Source: Subtercola endophyticus
GTDB taxonomy: Bacteria > Actinomycetota > Actinomycetes > Actinomycetales > Microbacteriaceae
DNA: 64,000 nt
Assembly (NCBI RefSeq): GCF_021044565.1
Contig: NZ_CP087997.1
Location: forward strand, 3,162,001 to 3,226,000
Direction: 5' to 3'
Part shown: positions 53,605 through 63,151 of the stretch, piece by piece
Layout of the letters: each line of letters opens with the position of its first letter
How positions within the stretch are numbered: position 1 is the stretch's first letter
Notes under the pieces: generated by a model
The model's input: the letters and a program-made list of their open reading frames with translations, nothing else
Told to the model about the DNA's origin: nothing
Database searches by the model: none
Program-made: the position numbers and the translations under genes

Positions 53605-54930
53605 CTAGAAGTCCTGAAGATTGGCGCGCAGGCCGCCACCGCCGAAGGAGTCACGCAGGATGCCACGGCCTCGCAGTTCGGGAACGACCTCGTCGAGCAT
53701 CCGGTGCAGGGTGACGGGGTGCAAGTCGCCGTTGATGATGAAGCCGTCGTTGTCGGCGGTCTCGCCGAGCCCCTCCACGAAGTCGGCGAACTGGGCGGCG
53801 GTGCCGACGAAGCCCGAGCCGTCGGAGAGCCTGCCTTTTCGGGCCTTGCGAGTGGCGATCTGCCGCAGCGTGTCGTTCTCGAGATCGCCGCCGCGACCCA
53901 CCAGGTTGTTGATGGTGCCCTGCGACACGTGCGGGGCGAAGACGCCCGGGCCGAGGGGGCGGTCGAGGTCGAGCACCGTCAGGTCGGTCTCGAGATCGCT
54001 CGACTGCGCCGCCAGCACGCTGACGAGCACCTCGTCAGACGGATGCTCGGACTCGAGCACCAGCCGGTCGACTTCTGCGTCGCTGTCGACGATCTCCGGC
54101 TTGATCACGAACAGAATCTTGATGTCTGACGGTCGCCGACCGTGCGCCACCGCCGAGTCGTGGATCTTCTGGCGATAGGCCCGCACGCTCTCGGTGTCGA
54201 GCGACGCGAGCGCCAGTTGCACATCGCTCTGGTGTCCGGCGAACGCCAGCCCGCGGCCCGATCCGCCGGGCGAGACCACCACCGGGTCGCCGACACCCTC
54301 GTCGAAGGGCAGCGCGTTGAGCGGGCCGTCCAGGGTGAAGTACTCGCCCTCGTGGTGAAAGGCGTCGAGCTTCGAGGCGTCGGCGAACTGGCCGGTGGCC
54401 TGGTCGCCGAGGTAGGCGCCCTCGCCCCAGCTGTGCCAGAGCCGGCGGATGACGCTCAACCACTCTTCGGCACGATCGTACGCCGCGTCGTGGCCGAGCT
54501 CGTCGAGGCCGAAGTGTCGTGCGCTCTTCACATCGGTGACGACGTTGACGCCGAAGCGGTTCGAGCTCAGGTGCGCAAGCGTGGCGAACTGCCGCGCTGC
54601 GACGTACGGCGGGTAGGCGCCGGCGTTCACGGTCGGTGCGACACCGAGGTGGGATGTCGCGGCGAACAGGTAGGGCGCGAGCAGCAACGGGTCGTGCTTG
54701 GGGCCGCCATAGGCCGAGTTGACGCGCAGATTCAGCGTTTCGGGCGAGCCGAGCGAAAGCGCGTCTTCGATGATGAGCAGATCGAACCCCGCCTGCTCGA
54801 GCTCACGCGCGGACTGCTGGTAGATGTCGGGGCGCTGCCAGGCGTAGTTCCAGCGGTAGTCGGCGCGCCCCCACGCTTGTGGTCCGAAGCCACGACCGAA
54901 GAACCAGCCGAAGTGTTGCAGGTGTGCCAT
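53605..54930 (-). CDS. LLM flavin-dependent monooxygenase, NtaA/SnaA/DszA type
   Basis: Start at ATG 54930, giving 441 aa opening MAHLQHFGWFFGRGFGPQ as in this family. Characteristic blocks: IIEDALSLGSP, LRVNSAYGGPKHDP, and RFGVNVVTDVKSARHFG. These enzymes use externally supplied FMNH2 to cleave C-S or C-N bonds (dibenzothiophene sulfone, nitrilotriacetate). Neighbours point to sulfur release. Divergent from metY across 125 bp. Confidence 0.88.
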   Translation of the reverse strand: MAHLQHFGWFFGRGFGPQAWGRADYRWNYAWQRPDIYQQSARELEQAGFDLLIIEDALSLGSPETLNLRVNSAYGGPKHDPLLLAPYLFAATSHLGVAPTVNAGAYPPYVAARQFATLAHLSSNRFGVNVVTDVKSARHFGLDELGHDAAYDRAEEWLSVIRRLWHSWGEGAYLGDQATGQFADASKLDAFHHEGEYFTLDGPLNALPFDEGVGDPVVVSPGGSGRGLAFAGHQSDVQLALASLDTESVRAYRQKIHDSAVAHGRRPSDIKILFVIKPEIVDSDAEVDRLVLESEHPSDEVLVSVLAAQSSDLETDLTVLDLDRPLGPGVFAPHVSQGTINNLVGRGGDLENDTLRQIATRKARKGRLSDGSGFVGTAAQFADFVEGLGETADNDGFIINGDLHPVTLHRMLDEVVPELRGRGILRDSFGGGGLRANLQDF

Positions 54931-54969
54931 GCATCTCAGTCTGTTCGACTCTGGGCTGCACTCGCGCCA

Positions 54970-55020
54970 ATGTTTCGTTGTGTGAATTCGCGACTGGGTG
55001 TTGCGGCCATACCCCCGTAG
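54970..55020 (+). CDS. Possible leader peptide before metY
   Basis: 16-aa ORF MFRCVNSRLGVAAIPP, with stop 35 nt before the metY ATG on the same strand. It has the look of the short Arg/Val-rich leader peptides annotated ahead of actinobacterial sulfur genes, but has only one Cys. Could be chance. Confidence 0.35.
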   Translation: MFRCVNSRLGVAAIPP

Positions 55021-55055
55021 CGTTGCCCAATCGAGAAAGAGCACGGAAACGAACA

Positions 55056-56477
55056 ATGACCACCACCCAGCAGGCCTACGGCGAAGACAATTTCGGGTTC
55101 AGCACCGAGCAGGTGCACGCCGGCGAGATCACCGGCGGCGACTTCGGAGCACGAATCACCCCGATCTACCTGACGGCCGGGTTCGTTTTCGACTCCTTCG
55201 ACCACGCCCAGCAGCGCTTCGCGGGCGAAGACGGCGGACTGGTCTACACGCGCTACGCCAACCCGACGAATCAGGCCGTCGAGGCCAAGCTGACCGCGCT
55301 CGAACACGGAGTGGATTCGCTGCTCGTGGCCAGCGGACAGGCAGCGATCACCGTCGCCCTGCTCGGCATACTGAAGTCGGGTGACCACTTTCTCTCGACC
55401 CCGAGCCTCTACGAGGGCTCGAAAACGCTCTTTCGCGAGAACTTCGAGCGCTTCGGCATCGAGGTCGAGTTCGTCACCGACCCACACGACCTCGACGAGT
55501 GGAAGCGCCGCGTGCGCCCCAACACCCGCGCCATCTACGGCGAGACCATTCCGAACCCGAAAAACGACCTGATCGACATCGACCTCGTTGCCGGCTTCGC
55601 ACGCGAACAGGGCCTGCCGTTCGTCATCGACAGCACGGCGTCGACGCCCTACCTCATCAGGCCCATCGAGCACGGCGCGAACATCGTCGTGCACTCGGCG
55701 AGCAAGTTCTTGAGCGGCCACGGCGCCTCGCTCGCGGGCGTCGTTGTCGACGGCGGAAACTTCGATTGGGCACGCTACCCCGAGAAGTTCCCGCAGTTCT
55801 CCACGCCGACAGACGGCGAGGGCAGCCCGACGCTGGTCGAGCGCTTCGGCGCCAAGGCCTACCTCGAGTACACCCGCAGCATCATCGCCGGCCGCCTCGG
55901 CCCCACACTCTCGCCGCTGAACGCCTTTCTGCTGCAGCAGGGGCTCGAGACCCTCTCGCTGCGGGTCGAACGGCACTGCCGCAACTCCCTCGCCGTCGCG
56001 ACCTGGCTCGAGCAGCAGCCCGAGGTGCTCTCGGTCGACTACCCGGGACTAGCGTCGAATCCCTCGCACGCCATCGCGGTGAAACACTATCCTCGCGGCA
56101 CCGGCTCGGTGTTCGGGTTCACGCTGCGCGGCGGTCTCGACGACGCTCGCACGGTCATCGACGCGGTCGAGTTGTTCAGCCGCATGTCGCACATGGGCGA
56201 CGTTCGATCGCTCATTCTGCACCCCGGCACGACCTCCCACGCTCACCTCAGCGAGACGCAAAGACTCGAGCTGGGCATCCACCCCGGCCTCGTGCGCCTC
56301 TCGATCGGGCTCGAAGACGAAGCCGACCTCATCGACGACCTCGAGCGCGCCTTCGCCGCCCTTCGGCGCACGGATGCTCTGCTCGAGCGCGCGCAGTCCG
56401 TCCTCCCGACGCCCTCCGCCGCCGCCCCCGTGCGCACTCCCGTGGCTCCAGCTCCCACCCCGCAAAGCGCGTTCTGA
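55056..56477 (+). CDS. metY: O-acetylhomoserine sulfhydrylase (PLP-dependent)
   Basis: Start at ATG 55056 (473 aa), opening TTQQAYGEDNFGFSTEQVHAG as in MetY proteins. Cys/Met-metabolism PLP family: YTRYANPTNQAVEAKL, the PLP-binding Lys in VVHSASKFLSGHG, and MSHMGDVRSLILHPGTTSH near the C-terminus. Forms homocysteine from O-acetylhomoserine and sulfide, feeding MesD. The last about 30 residues are Ala/Pro/Thr-rich. Together with the monooxygenases it links organosulfur breakdown to methionine. Confidence 0.93.
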   Translation: MTTTQQAYGEDNFGFSTEQVHAGEITGGDFGARITPIYLTAGFVFDSFDHAQQRFAGEDGGLVYTRYANPTNQAVEAKLTALEHGVDSLLVASGQAAITVALLGILKSGDHFLSTPSLYEGSKTLFRENFERFGIEVEFVTDPHDLDEWKRRVRPNTRAIYGETIPNPKNDLIDIDLVAGFAREQGLPFVIDSTASTPYLIRPIEHGANIVVHSASKFLSGHGASLAGVVVDGGNFDWARYPEKFPQFSTPTDGEGSPTLVERFGAKAYLEYTRSIIAGRLGPTLSPLNAFLLQQGLETLSLRVERHCRNSLAVATWLEQQPEVLSVDYPGLASNPSHAIAVKHYPRGTGSVFGFTLRGGLDDARTVIDAVELFSRMSHMGDVRSLILHPGTTSHAHLSETQRLELGIHPGLVRLSIGLEDEADLIDDLERAFAALRRTDALLERAQSVLPTPSAAAPVRTPVAPAPTPQSAF

Positions 56478-56537
56478 CGCCTCGCGTTCACGTGCGCTCC
56501 GTTTCGCGTTCGTGTGCGCGCAGTTTCGGGTGTCGAG

Positions 56538-56798
56538 TCAGCTCGCTTTGGCGCGCGCCTGTTCGAGGTCATACCGCATCTGCATCTTCAGCCACAGCTC
56601 GGCGGTGCCAATGTGGTTCGCTTCGAGGGTCAGCGCGAGCTTGGTGCTGATGCTCGCATGACCGTTGAGCACTCGCGAAAGCGCGGGGCGAGACATACCT
56701 AGCTTCAACGCCGCCTCCACGACGGTCAGCCCGAGCCCTTCTTCACCCAGCTGCTCGGCAAGCACTTCGCCCGGATGCGGCCTGTTGTGCATCGTCAC
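56538..56798 (-). CDS. higA: HigA-type antitoxin
   Basis: 86 aa, XRE-type HTH of the VapI/HigA group: HPGEVLAEQLGEEGLGLTV, KLGMSRPALSRVLNG, and LALTLEANHIGTAELWLKMQ. Neutralises the HigB ribonuclease and represses the operon. Toxin gene precedes it, as usual for hig modules; 10 nt apart. Confidence 0.93.
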   Translation of the reverse strand: MTMHNRPHPGEVLAEQLGEEGLGLTVVEAALKLGMSRPALSRVLNGHASISTKLALTLEANHIGTAELWLKMQMRYDLEQARAKAS

Positions 56799-56808
56799 AT
56801 TCTCCTCT

Positions 56809-57087
56809 TCAGTGATAGTCCAAATAGTCCACGAGAATCACATCCTCGTCATCGAAAGCAAAGATCACCCGCCAGTTGCCATTCACCCTCACAGAGAACA
56901 TTCCGGCCAGCTCTCCCTTCAACGGGTGAAGGTCGAAGGCAGGCAAGTCGGCACCGGCGGGTGTGGCCGCGTCATCGAGAGTCGCGAGAATCAATCGCAA
57001 CCTTCTCGCATGCTGCGGCACGATTCCCTTTGCAGACCCTGTCGCGTAGAACACGGCAAGACCTTTGTGAGCAAAGCTCTTGATCAC
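56809..57087 (-). CDS. higB: HigB-type mRNA interferase toxin
   Basis: Start at GTG 57087 gives 92 aa beginning VIKSFAHKGLAVFYATGS, matching the normal HigB/RelE-type length; the longer frame adds an atypical N-terminus. Conserved HPLKGELAG and NGNWRVIFAFDDEDVILVDYLDYH. Ribosome-dependent mRNA cleavage when HigA is degraded. No inactivating change visible. Confidence 0.93.
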   Translation of the reverse strand: MIKSFAHKGLAVFYATGSAKGIVPQHARRLRLILATLDDAATPAGADLPAFDLHPLKGELAGMFSVRVNGNWRVIFAFDDEDVILVDYLDYH

Positions 57088-57268
57088 CTGACTACTGTAA
57101 CGCGTAACGGCACGGAGTACCACCCCGTCGCGCGTTTGTCGGCAGACGAACGTCTTCAAGAATCACTTTTTCCTCCAGTCAGGCGCCAAGGCCCGATCCT
57201 TTCAGTTATTTGGGTATTCCTCATCTTATGATGCCGTGAAGGTGCCGACAGAATGGAGAAGCGGTTGG

Positions 57269-57310
57269 TTGATGCGCGTCAATTAACTCCTTATAGTTGA
57301 CGCAGATCAA
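57269..57310. promoter_or_regulatory. Two operator-like palindromes ahead of the exporter
   Basis: TTGATGCGCGTCAA (57269-57282) and TTGACGCAGATCAA (57297-57310) share the form TTGA-N6-TCAA and lie 28 bp apart. The second ends 12 nt before the GTG start. Form and spacing fit dimers of the MarR-type regulator encoded two genes downstream (59095), though a TetR site is not excluded. Confidence 0.65.
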
Positions 57311-57322
57311 TTAGGGAGCATA

Positions 57323-59095
57323 GTGGCGACAGACATCACCGAGACCGTGAACGAACCGGAACTCGCGGCTAAGACGAGGCGACAGGTTCTCGTGCCGCTG
57401 TCGGGACTGCTGCTGGGCATGTTCGTCGCGCTGCTGGCCAGCACGGTCGTCTCGAGTTCGCTGCCGAAGATCATCGGCGACCTCGGCGGAACGCAGTCGG
57501 GTTACACCTGGGTGGTCACGGCCACGCTGCTCGCCACGACGGTGAGCACGCCGATCTGGGGCAAGCTCGCCGACCTGACGAACCGCAAGCTGCTCATTCA
57601 GCTCTCGCTGGTCATCTTCGTCGTCGGTTCGGGGCTCGCGGGCCTCTCGCAGAGCACGGAGATGCTCATCTTCTTCCGCGTGCTGCAGGGTCTGGGCGCC
57701 GGCGGTCTGACCGCTCTCGTTCAAGTGGTGATGGCCGACATCATCCCGCCCCGTGAGCGCGGGCGCTACATGGGCCTGCTCGGTGCGGTGATGGCCGTCG
57801 CAACAGTCGGCGGTCCGCTGCTGGGCGGCGTGATCACCGACTCGGCCGGCTGGCGGTGGAACTTCTACATCTCGGTGCCCTTCGCGGTCGTGGCGATCAT
57901 CCTGCTGCAGAAAACGCTGCACCTGCCGACCGTGCGCCGCAAGGTGACCATCGACTACCTCGGCGCTGTGCTCATCGCCGGGGGCGTCTCGTTGTTGCTG
58001 ATCTGGATCACCTTGGCCGGCAACAACTTCGAGTGGGGCTCGGTCACGAGCATCGCCATGGTGGCCGGAGCGGTGGTGCTGCTCGCCGCGGCCGTGGTCG
58101 TCGAACTCAAGGTCAAAGAGCCGATCATCCCGATGACCCTGTTCAAGAACCGCACTTTCTACCTCGCCGTCATCGCCAGCATCTCTGTGGGCGTCGCCAT
58201 GTTCGGCACCTCGGTCTTTCTCAGCCAGTACATGCAGCTCGCCCGCGGCAAGACGCCGACCGAGTCGGGTCTGCTCACCATTCCCATGATCGGTGGCGTG
58301 CTGGTTTCGTCGGTCATCATCGGTCAGGTCATCAGCCGCACCGGCAAGTGGAAGCGCTACATGGTGGCGGGCTCGATTCTGCTCACCATCGGTCTCGCCC
58401 TCATGGGCACGATCCGTTACGACACGAGCTTCGTTTTGGTGGGCGTCTACATGTTCGTAATGGGAGCCGGCGTCGGCATGGTGATGCAGAACCTCGTTCT
58501 CATCGTACAGAACGCAGTGGATGCCCGGCAGATCGGCACCGCAAGCGCCTCCGTCGCGTTCTTCCGCAGCCTCGGCGGCACCATCGGAGTGTCGGTGATG
58601 GGCGCGGTGCTCGGTTCGCGCATCACCACGCTCGTGACCCAGGGGTTGGCGAACATCGGAATCGACCCCTCCCAGCTGGGCAGCAGCGGAAGCATCCCCG
58701 AGCTCAGCACGCTGCCCGCGCCGATTCGAACGGTTGTCGAGTCGGCGTACGGCGAGGGCATCGGAGATGTCTTCTTGCTCGCTGTTCCGCTGGCGCTCAT
58801 CTCGATCGTCGCCATCGCCTTTCTGCCCAACCTGAAGCTCGGCAACAAGACTTCGGTCGAACAGCTCGCCGAGCAAGAGTCGGTCGCCGAGATGCTCATC
58901 GCGGCGAGCGGGGCCGAGGTCGCCGGCGACACCACGAGCGAGGCGCTGCTCGACGAGTACGACACTGCACCGACATCCGCTTCGCCGCAGACAGCAGGAG
59001 GCGCGTCAGCTGCCGGTGCCGCTGCCGCTGCACCCGACTCCCGACGAGCCGCGCGAGCAGCGGAAGCGACGGGCGGCAGTCAGGAACGTTCCTGA
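57323..59095 (+). CDS. DHA2-family MFS drug exporter (EmrB/QacA type)
   Basis: 590 aa, GTG start behind AGGGAG. Fourteen hydrophobic segments; motif A-like GKLADLTNRKLL after helix 2, motif C-like GAVMAVATVGGPLLGGVITD in helix 5, and the loop DYLGAVLIAGGVSLLLI of the 14-helix class. Cytoplasmic C-terminal tail of about 80 residues ends Ala/Ser-rich. Proton-driven efflux of drugs or lipophilic metabolites. Overlaps the MarR gene (TGATG), so exporter and regulators are one operon. Confidence 0.93.
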   Translation: MATDITETVNEPELAAKTRRQVLVPLSGLLLGMFVALLASTVVSSSLPKIIGDLGGTQSGYTWVVTATLLATTVSTPIWGKLADLTNRKLLIQLSLVIFVVGSGLAGLSQSTEMLIFFRVLQGLGAGGLTALVQVVMADIIPPRERGRYMGLLGAVMAVATVGGPLLGGVITDSAGWRWNFYISVPFAVVAIILLQKTLHLPTVRRKVTIDYLGAVLIAGGVSLLLIWITLAGNNFEWGSVTSIAMVAGAVVLLAAAVVVELKVKEPIIPMTLFKNRTFYLAVIASISVGVAMFGTSVFLSQYMQLARGKTPTESGLLTIPMIGGVLVSSVIIGQVISRTGKWKRYMVAGSILLTIGLALMGTIRYDTSFVLVGVYMFVMGAGVGMVMQNLVLIVQNAVDARQIGTASASVAFFRSLGGTIGVSVMGAVLGSRITTLVTQGLANIGIDPSQLGSSGSIPELSTLPAPIRTVVESAYGEGIGDVFLLAVPLALISIVAIAFLPNLKLGNKTSVEQLAEQESVAEMLIAASGAEVAGDTTSEALLDEYDTAPTSASPQTAGGASAAGAAAAAPDSRRAARAAEATGGSQERS

Positions 59096-59565
59096 TGCTG
59101 GCGCCTACGATGGGGGTCGTGGAGCCGAAAATACGCAGCGAGGCCATCGGTTCGATCGAAGACGCCATCGGCCGACTCATCCGAACCGTACGCACGAATC
59201 TGAGCGACAACGCTTCGGCGTTCGCGCCGGGCTTGACACCGAGCGCGTATTCGATCATGAGCGTCATCGATCGGATGCATCCCGTCACTCCGGCGGCGAT
59301 CATCGAGGCCACCCGTATCGACAAGAGTCTGGTGAGCCGCCAGCTGAGAATCCTGAAAGACGGCGGCTTCATCACCAGTGCGCCCGATCCGCACGACCGC
59401 CGAGCAGATCTCTTCTCGCCGACACCCGACGCTGGTGCTCGATTCGCCGAGATCCGGTCGCAGAACCGGGCACGGTTCGCCAGCGGATTCGATAGCTGGA
59501 GCGAAGACGAGCTCACCACCTTCGCGACCCTGCTCGACAAGTTCATGGGCAGGGCGGAGAACTGA
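59095..59565 (+). CDS. MarR-family transcriptional regulator
   Basis: 156 aa from ATG 59095, overlapping the exporter stop. Winged helix with TPAAIIEATRIDKSLVSRQLRILKDGGF and the wing DPHDRRADLFSPT. Probably represses the operon through the TTGA-N6-TCAA sites at 57269-57310. Coupled to the TetR gene by TGATG. Confidence 0.9.
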   Translation: MLAPTMGVVEPKIRSEAIGSIEDAIGRLIRTVRTNLSDNASAFAPGLTPSAYSIMSVIDRMHPVTPAAIIEATRIDKSLVSRQLRILKDGGFITSAPDPHDRRADLFSPTPDAGARFAEIRSQNRARFASGFDSWSEDELTTFATLLDKFMGRAEN

Positions 59566-60224
59566 TGGTGACCGCACCCGCAGCCCCTGCTTCTGGCGAG
59601 AGAGCCGTCGACGATCTGGCCCCCGCGCCGCCCTCGTTGCGGGAGCGAAAGAAGCGCGAGACTCGGCTCGCCATTCACGAATCCGCCTTGCGTCTGGTGG
59701 CCGAAAACGGCGTCGAGGGGGCGTCTGTCGACGCCATCTGCTCAGAAGCCGGCGTCTCGGGCCGCACGTTCTTCAACTATTACCCGTCGAAGTTCGCCGC
59801 CATCGTGGGCATCGGCGCCGTGCAGATCAGCGACGCCCAGCGCGCGGAGTTCTTACGCGGTGCCGGCGAAAAGAATCTGATGCGTGACCTCTGCCGGTTG
59901 ATGGCTCAGCTGAGCGAGAGCAGCGGCGACCTGGCTGGAGAGTCGCGCGACAATGCTCGCGCCGACCGCCAGACGCTGCGTGAACTGCTCACCCGCAGGC
60001 CCGAGCTCGTGCCCGGGTTGTTCACCATGATGCTCGATCTGCGCCACCAGTTCATCGAACTCGCCACACTTCGAACCAGCCCCGACCGCGCCCGGTTCGC
60101 CACCTCGTTGCTCATGGCGGCGCTCATCTGCTCGCTCGACACCCCGCTCGACCCTCGCGTCGACAACCTCGAGCACTGGCTCTTCGATGCCGTGCACACC
60201 ATGCAGGGCATCGACAACTCCTGA
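59565..60224 (+). CDS. TetR-family transcriptional regulator
   Basis: 219 aa. Low-complexity N-terminus, then the HTH (RETRLAIHESALRLVAENG, VDAICSEAGVSGRTFFNYYPSK). The helical C-terminal domain would bind a small ligand. It lies in the exporter operon beside a MarR regulator, so the pump may be under double control. A strong inverted repeat begins 2 nt after its stop. Confidence 0.92.
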   Translation: MVTAPAAPASGERAVDDLAPAPPSLRERKKRETRLAIHESALRLVAENGVEGASVDAICSEAGVSGRTFFNYYPSKFAAIVGIGAVQISDAQRAEFLRGAGEKNLMRDLCRLMAQLSESSGDLAGESRDNARADRQTLRELLTRRPELVPGLFTMMLDLRHQFIELATLRTSPDRARFATSLLMAALICSLDTPLDPRVDNLEHWLFDAVHTMQGIDNS

Positions 60225-60225
60225 C

Positions 60226-60285
60226 AGCGACCTCTTCGGACGAGAGGAGCCGCCGCGGCGGTCGCTTTCGTCCGAATCGGTCGCT
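60226..60285. terminator. Long hairpin between convergent genes
   Basis: 18-nt arms AGCGACCTCTTCGGACGA (60226-60243) and near-complement (60268-60285), 16 of 18 paired, loop 24 nt. It starts right after the TetR stop and precedes the end of the convergent thiolase operon. Bidirectional terminator candidate; no T-tract. Confidence 0.6.
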
Positions 60286-60342
60286 CTCGCGGGCGGCGCG
60301 GCGCGTGGTGCGCGGGCGGCGCGGGGGCGGGGGCGGGGCGGG

Positions 60343-61515
60343 TCAGAGGGACTGCAGGATGACCGCGGAACCCTGTCCGCCGCCGCCGCAGATGCCGGCG
60401 GCACCCACCGAGCCGGATCCGAGAGCGGCGAGCCGCCGGGCAAGGTGACCCACGATGCGCGTACCGGAGGCTCCGATGGGGTGACCCAGGGCGATAGCGC
60501 CGCCATGGGCGTTCACAATGGATTCGTCGACCCCGAGCATCCGCGTCGATTGAACCGAAACGGCGGCGAACGCCTCGTTGATCTCGACCGCCGTCAGGTC
60601 AGACGTTTCGAATGACGTCTTCGCCAGCGCGGCCGTGATGGCATTCGCGGGCTGCGCGTGCAACGTCACGTCGGGGCCCGCGACAAACGCGTGGGCCAGC
60701 ACGCGCGCGATCGGCGTGACACCGAGGCGTTCGGCTGCCGCCTCGCTCATCAGCACGATGGCGGCGGCGCCGTCGGTGATCTGCGACGAGCTGCCGGCGG
60801 TGATGGTTCCCGATGCGCCGAACGCCGGCCGCAGACCGGCAAGCGATTCGGGCGTCGTGTCGGCGCGCAGCCCGTCGTCGGCCGATACCGTGGTGGTGCC
60901 CTTGCGTCCGACGATCTCGAACGGAGCGATCTCGCCGGCGAGAAACTCGGTACTGGCCGCGAGAGTCTGGTGGGAGCGTGCCGCCCAGGCGTCTTGGTCG
61001 GCACGGGTGATCGCAAGGCCCTCGTTGCGCTCTTCGGTCGAGAGGCCCATCGAGCGCTTCTCGAAGGCGTCGGTGAGCCCGTCGTGCTCCATGGTGTCGA
61101 TGAACTCGATCGCACCGTACTTCTGGCCCGCGCGCGAGCCCGACCAGGCGTGCGGGGCGAGCGTCATCGACTCCTGGCCTGCCGCGACGACCACATCCGC
61201 CTCCCCCGCGTTGATGAGACGCACGGCGTTGACCACGGCCTCCATGCCTGAGAGGCACACGGCGTTGAGGGTGATGGCCGGTACGGTCAGCGGGATGCCC
61301 GCGCCCACGGCCGACTGACGCGCCGGGTTCTGGCCCGCCCCGCCTTGCAGGACCTGCCCGGCGAACACCATCTGCACAGCCGAGGCCTCGACCCCGGCCG
61401 CGGCGAGCGCCGCCCGGATGGCGTGGGCACCCAGCTCGGTCGCCGGAATCGACGCGAACACGCCGTTGAACTTCACGAACGGCGTGCGTGCGTAGCCCAC
61501 GATGACGGCGGTCAT
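60343..61515 (-). CDS. Acetyl-CoA C-acyltransferase (thiolase)
   Basis: 390 aa, full length. Acylated Cys in [12 protein letters not shown], His in [16 protein letters not shown], second catalytic Cys in [13 protein letters not shown]. Last gene of an operon with a two-subunit CoA-transferase, so probably cleaves acetoacetyl-CoA (ketone-body use) or beta-ketoadipyl-CoA. No other aromatic-degradation genes are in view. Overlaps scoB (ATGA). Confidence 0.94.
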   Translation of the reverse strand: MTAVIVGYARTPFVKFNGVFASIPATELGAHAIRAALAAAGVEASAVQMVFAGQVLQGGAGQNPARQSAVGAGIPLTVPAITLNAVCLSGMEAVVNAVRLINAGEADVVVAAGQESMTLAPHAWSGSRAGQKYGAIEFIDTMEHDGLTDAFEKRSMGLSTEERNEGLAITRADQDAWAARSHQTLAASTEFLAGEIAPFEIVGRKGTTTVSADDGLRADTTPESLAGLRPAFGASGTITAGSSSQITDGAAAIVLMSEAAAERLGVTPIARVLAHAFVAGPDVTLHAQPANAITAALAKTSFETSDLTAVEINEAFAAVSVQSTRMLGVDESIVNAHGGAIALGHPIGASGTRIVGHLARRLAALGSGSVGAAGICGGGGQGSAVILQSL

Positions 61516-62240
61516 CGGGCCACCGCCGGTGCGACGCCGGTGTTCGAGTCGGCTGCAAAACGGGCATCCATACCGCCCGCCGGGCCCGAAACCCCGACCT
61601 CACCGTCGAGCTCGACCGTGAACGGCGCGCCCGTCTTCTGCTCGAGCTCGTCGAGAGTGACACCGGGCGCAACGGCACGCAACACGAGACCGTTGGGGGT
61701 CACGTCGAACACCGCGAGGTCGCTGATGATGCGCTGCACCACCTTGGCGCCGGTGAGCGGCAGGTCGCACTTCGCGACGATCTTGGCTGAGCCGTCTTTG
61801 GCGTTGTGCTCGGTGATCACAATCACGCGGGGAGTTCCGGCGACGAGATCCATCGCGCCGCCCATGCCCTTCACGAGCTTGCCCGGAATGGTCCAGTTGG
61901 CGAGGTCGCCGTTGGCCGCGACCTGCAGGGCACCGAGAATGGCGATCTGTACGTGGCCACCGCGAATCATCGAGAACGAGGTGGCCGAGTCGAAGAAGCT
62001 GCCACCATCGACGAGGGTCACCGTCTGCTTGCCGGCGTTCACGAGGTCGGCGTCTTCTTCGCCTTCGAACGGAAACGGACCCATGCCGAGCAGACCGTTC
62101 TCGCTCTGCAGGGTGACGGTCACGCCGTCGGGGAGGTGGTTGGCGACCATCGTCGGAATGCCGATTCCGAGGTTGACGTATTCGCCGTCGTGCAGCTCTT
62201 GGGCGGCGATTGCCGCCATCTCATCGCGTGACCACGCCAT
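61512..62240 (-). CDS. scoB: 3-oxoacid CoA-transferase subunit B
   Basis: 242 aa. The catalytic Glu is in the SENGLLGMG motif; N-terminal [19 protein letters not shown] is typical for the beta subunit. It moves CoA from succinyl-CoA to a 3-oxoacid with subunit A (62296). A 55-nt gap separates them. Confidence 0.94.
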   Translation of the reverse strand: MAWSRDEMAAIAAQELHDGEYVNLGIGIPTMVANHLPDGVTVTLQSENGLLGMGPFPFEGEEDADLVNAGKQTVTLVDGGSFFDSATSFSMIRGGHVQIAILGALQVAANGDLANWTIPGKLVKGMGGAMDLVAGTPRVIVITEHNAKDGSAKIVAKCDLPLTGAKVVQRIISDLAVFDVTPNGLVLRAVAPGVTLDELEQKTGAPFTVELDGEVGVSGPAGGMDARFAADSNTGVAPAVAR

Positions 62241-62295
62241 GGTTTTGCTCTCTTTCGTTGTCGTTCGCGGGGAAGGTGCGCGGGTCGGCTGCGTG

Positions 62296-63009
62296 TCAGC
62301 CGGCGACCGCGACGCGCGGTCTGACGGTTCGCTGTTCGATCTCTTTGACCCGGTCGGTGGCCTGCACCAGGCGCTGAACGAAGATGCCCGGGGTGACGAT
62401 GATGTTCGGGTCGATCCATCCGCCGTGCACGATCTCTTCGGCCTCAGCGATGGTCACCCGGCCCGCGGTTGCGACGTTCGGGTTGAAGTTGCGGGCCGCG
62501 TGGCGGTAGATCAGATTGCCGGATTCGTCGGCCCGGTACGCATGCACGAGGGCGATGTCGGCGACGATGCCGCGCTCGAGCACATACGTCTCCCCGTCGA
62601 ACTCGTGCAGCTCTTTGCCCTCGGCCACGGGGGTGCCGACGCCCGTCTTCGTATAGAACCCGGCGATGCCCGCCCCGCCCGCCCGAAGGCGTTCGGCGAG
62701 CGTGCCCTGCGGCACGAACTCCACGTCGAGTTCGCCGCTGAGGTACTGCTGGGCGAACAGCTTGTTCTCGCCGACGTACGAGGCGAGCACCTTGCTCACC
62801 TGGTGGTTCTCGAGCAGAATGCCCAAGCCCTTTCCGTCGACGCCCATGTTGTTCGACACGATGGTGAGCCCGGTCGCGCCGCTGTCACGCACCGCTTCGA
62901 TCAGGTCGTAGGGGTTTCCGCTCAGGCCGAAACCCCCGACCGCGATCGTCGCACCGTCGTGAATGACGTCGCGCACGGCATCCGCTGCGCTCTGCCAGAT
63001 CTGCGTCAT
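62296..63009 (-). CDS. scoA: 3-oxoacid CoA-transferase subunit A
   Basis: Start at ATG 63009, preceded by AGGAGTG in the transcript sense; 237 aa. Landmarks [18 protein letters not shown] and [25 protein letters not shown] define the alpha subunit. First gene of the operon, divergent from the IclR gene across about 200 bp containing a palindrome. Confidence 0.94.
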   Translation of the reverse strand: MTQIWQSAADAVRDVIHDGATIAVGGFGLSGNPYDLIEAVRDSGATGLTIVSNNMGVDGKGLGILLENHQVSKVLASYVGENKLFAQQYLSGELDVEFVPQGTLAERLRAGGAGIAGFYTKTGVGTPVAEGKELHEFDGETYVLERGIVADIALVHAYRADESGNLIYRHAARNFNPNVATAGRVTIAEAEEIVHGGWIDPNIIVTPGIFVQRLVQATDRVKEIEQRTVRPRVAVAG

Positions 63010-63151
63010 CTGCACTCCTTCGTGTGTGGCCCGAACAGCTGCCCAGAAAGTGGGCAGCCCTCGATGCTCTCGTGAACATACGCGCGCGCAGTCACGCCGG
63101 TCAACGGATGCCCGCCCAAGTGTTTGCAGTGTGGGCGAACTTCGAGGCACC

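Noticed and set aside
57311-58876. 521-codon minus-strand frame over the exporter
   Set aside because: Antisense to a clear DHA2 transporter; translation is His/Asp/Arg/Gln-rich and featureless.
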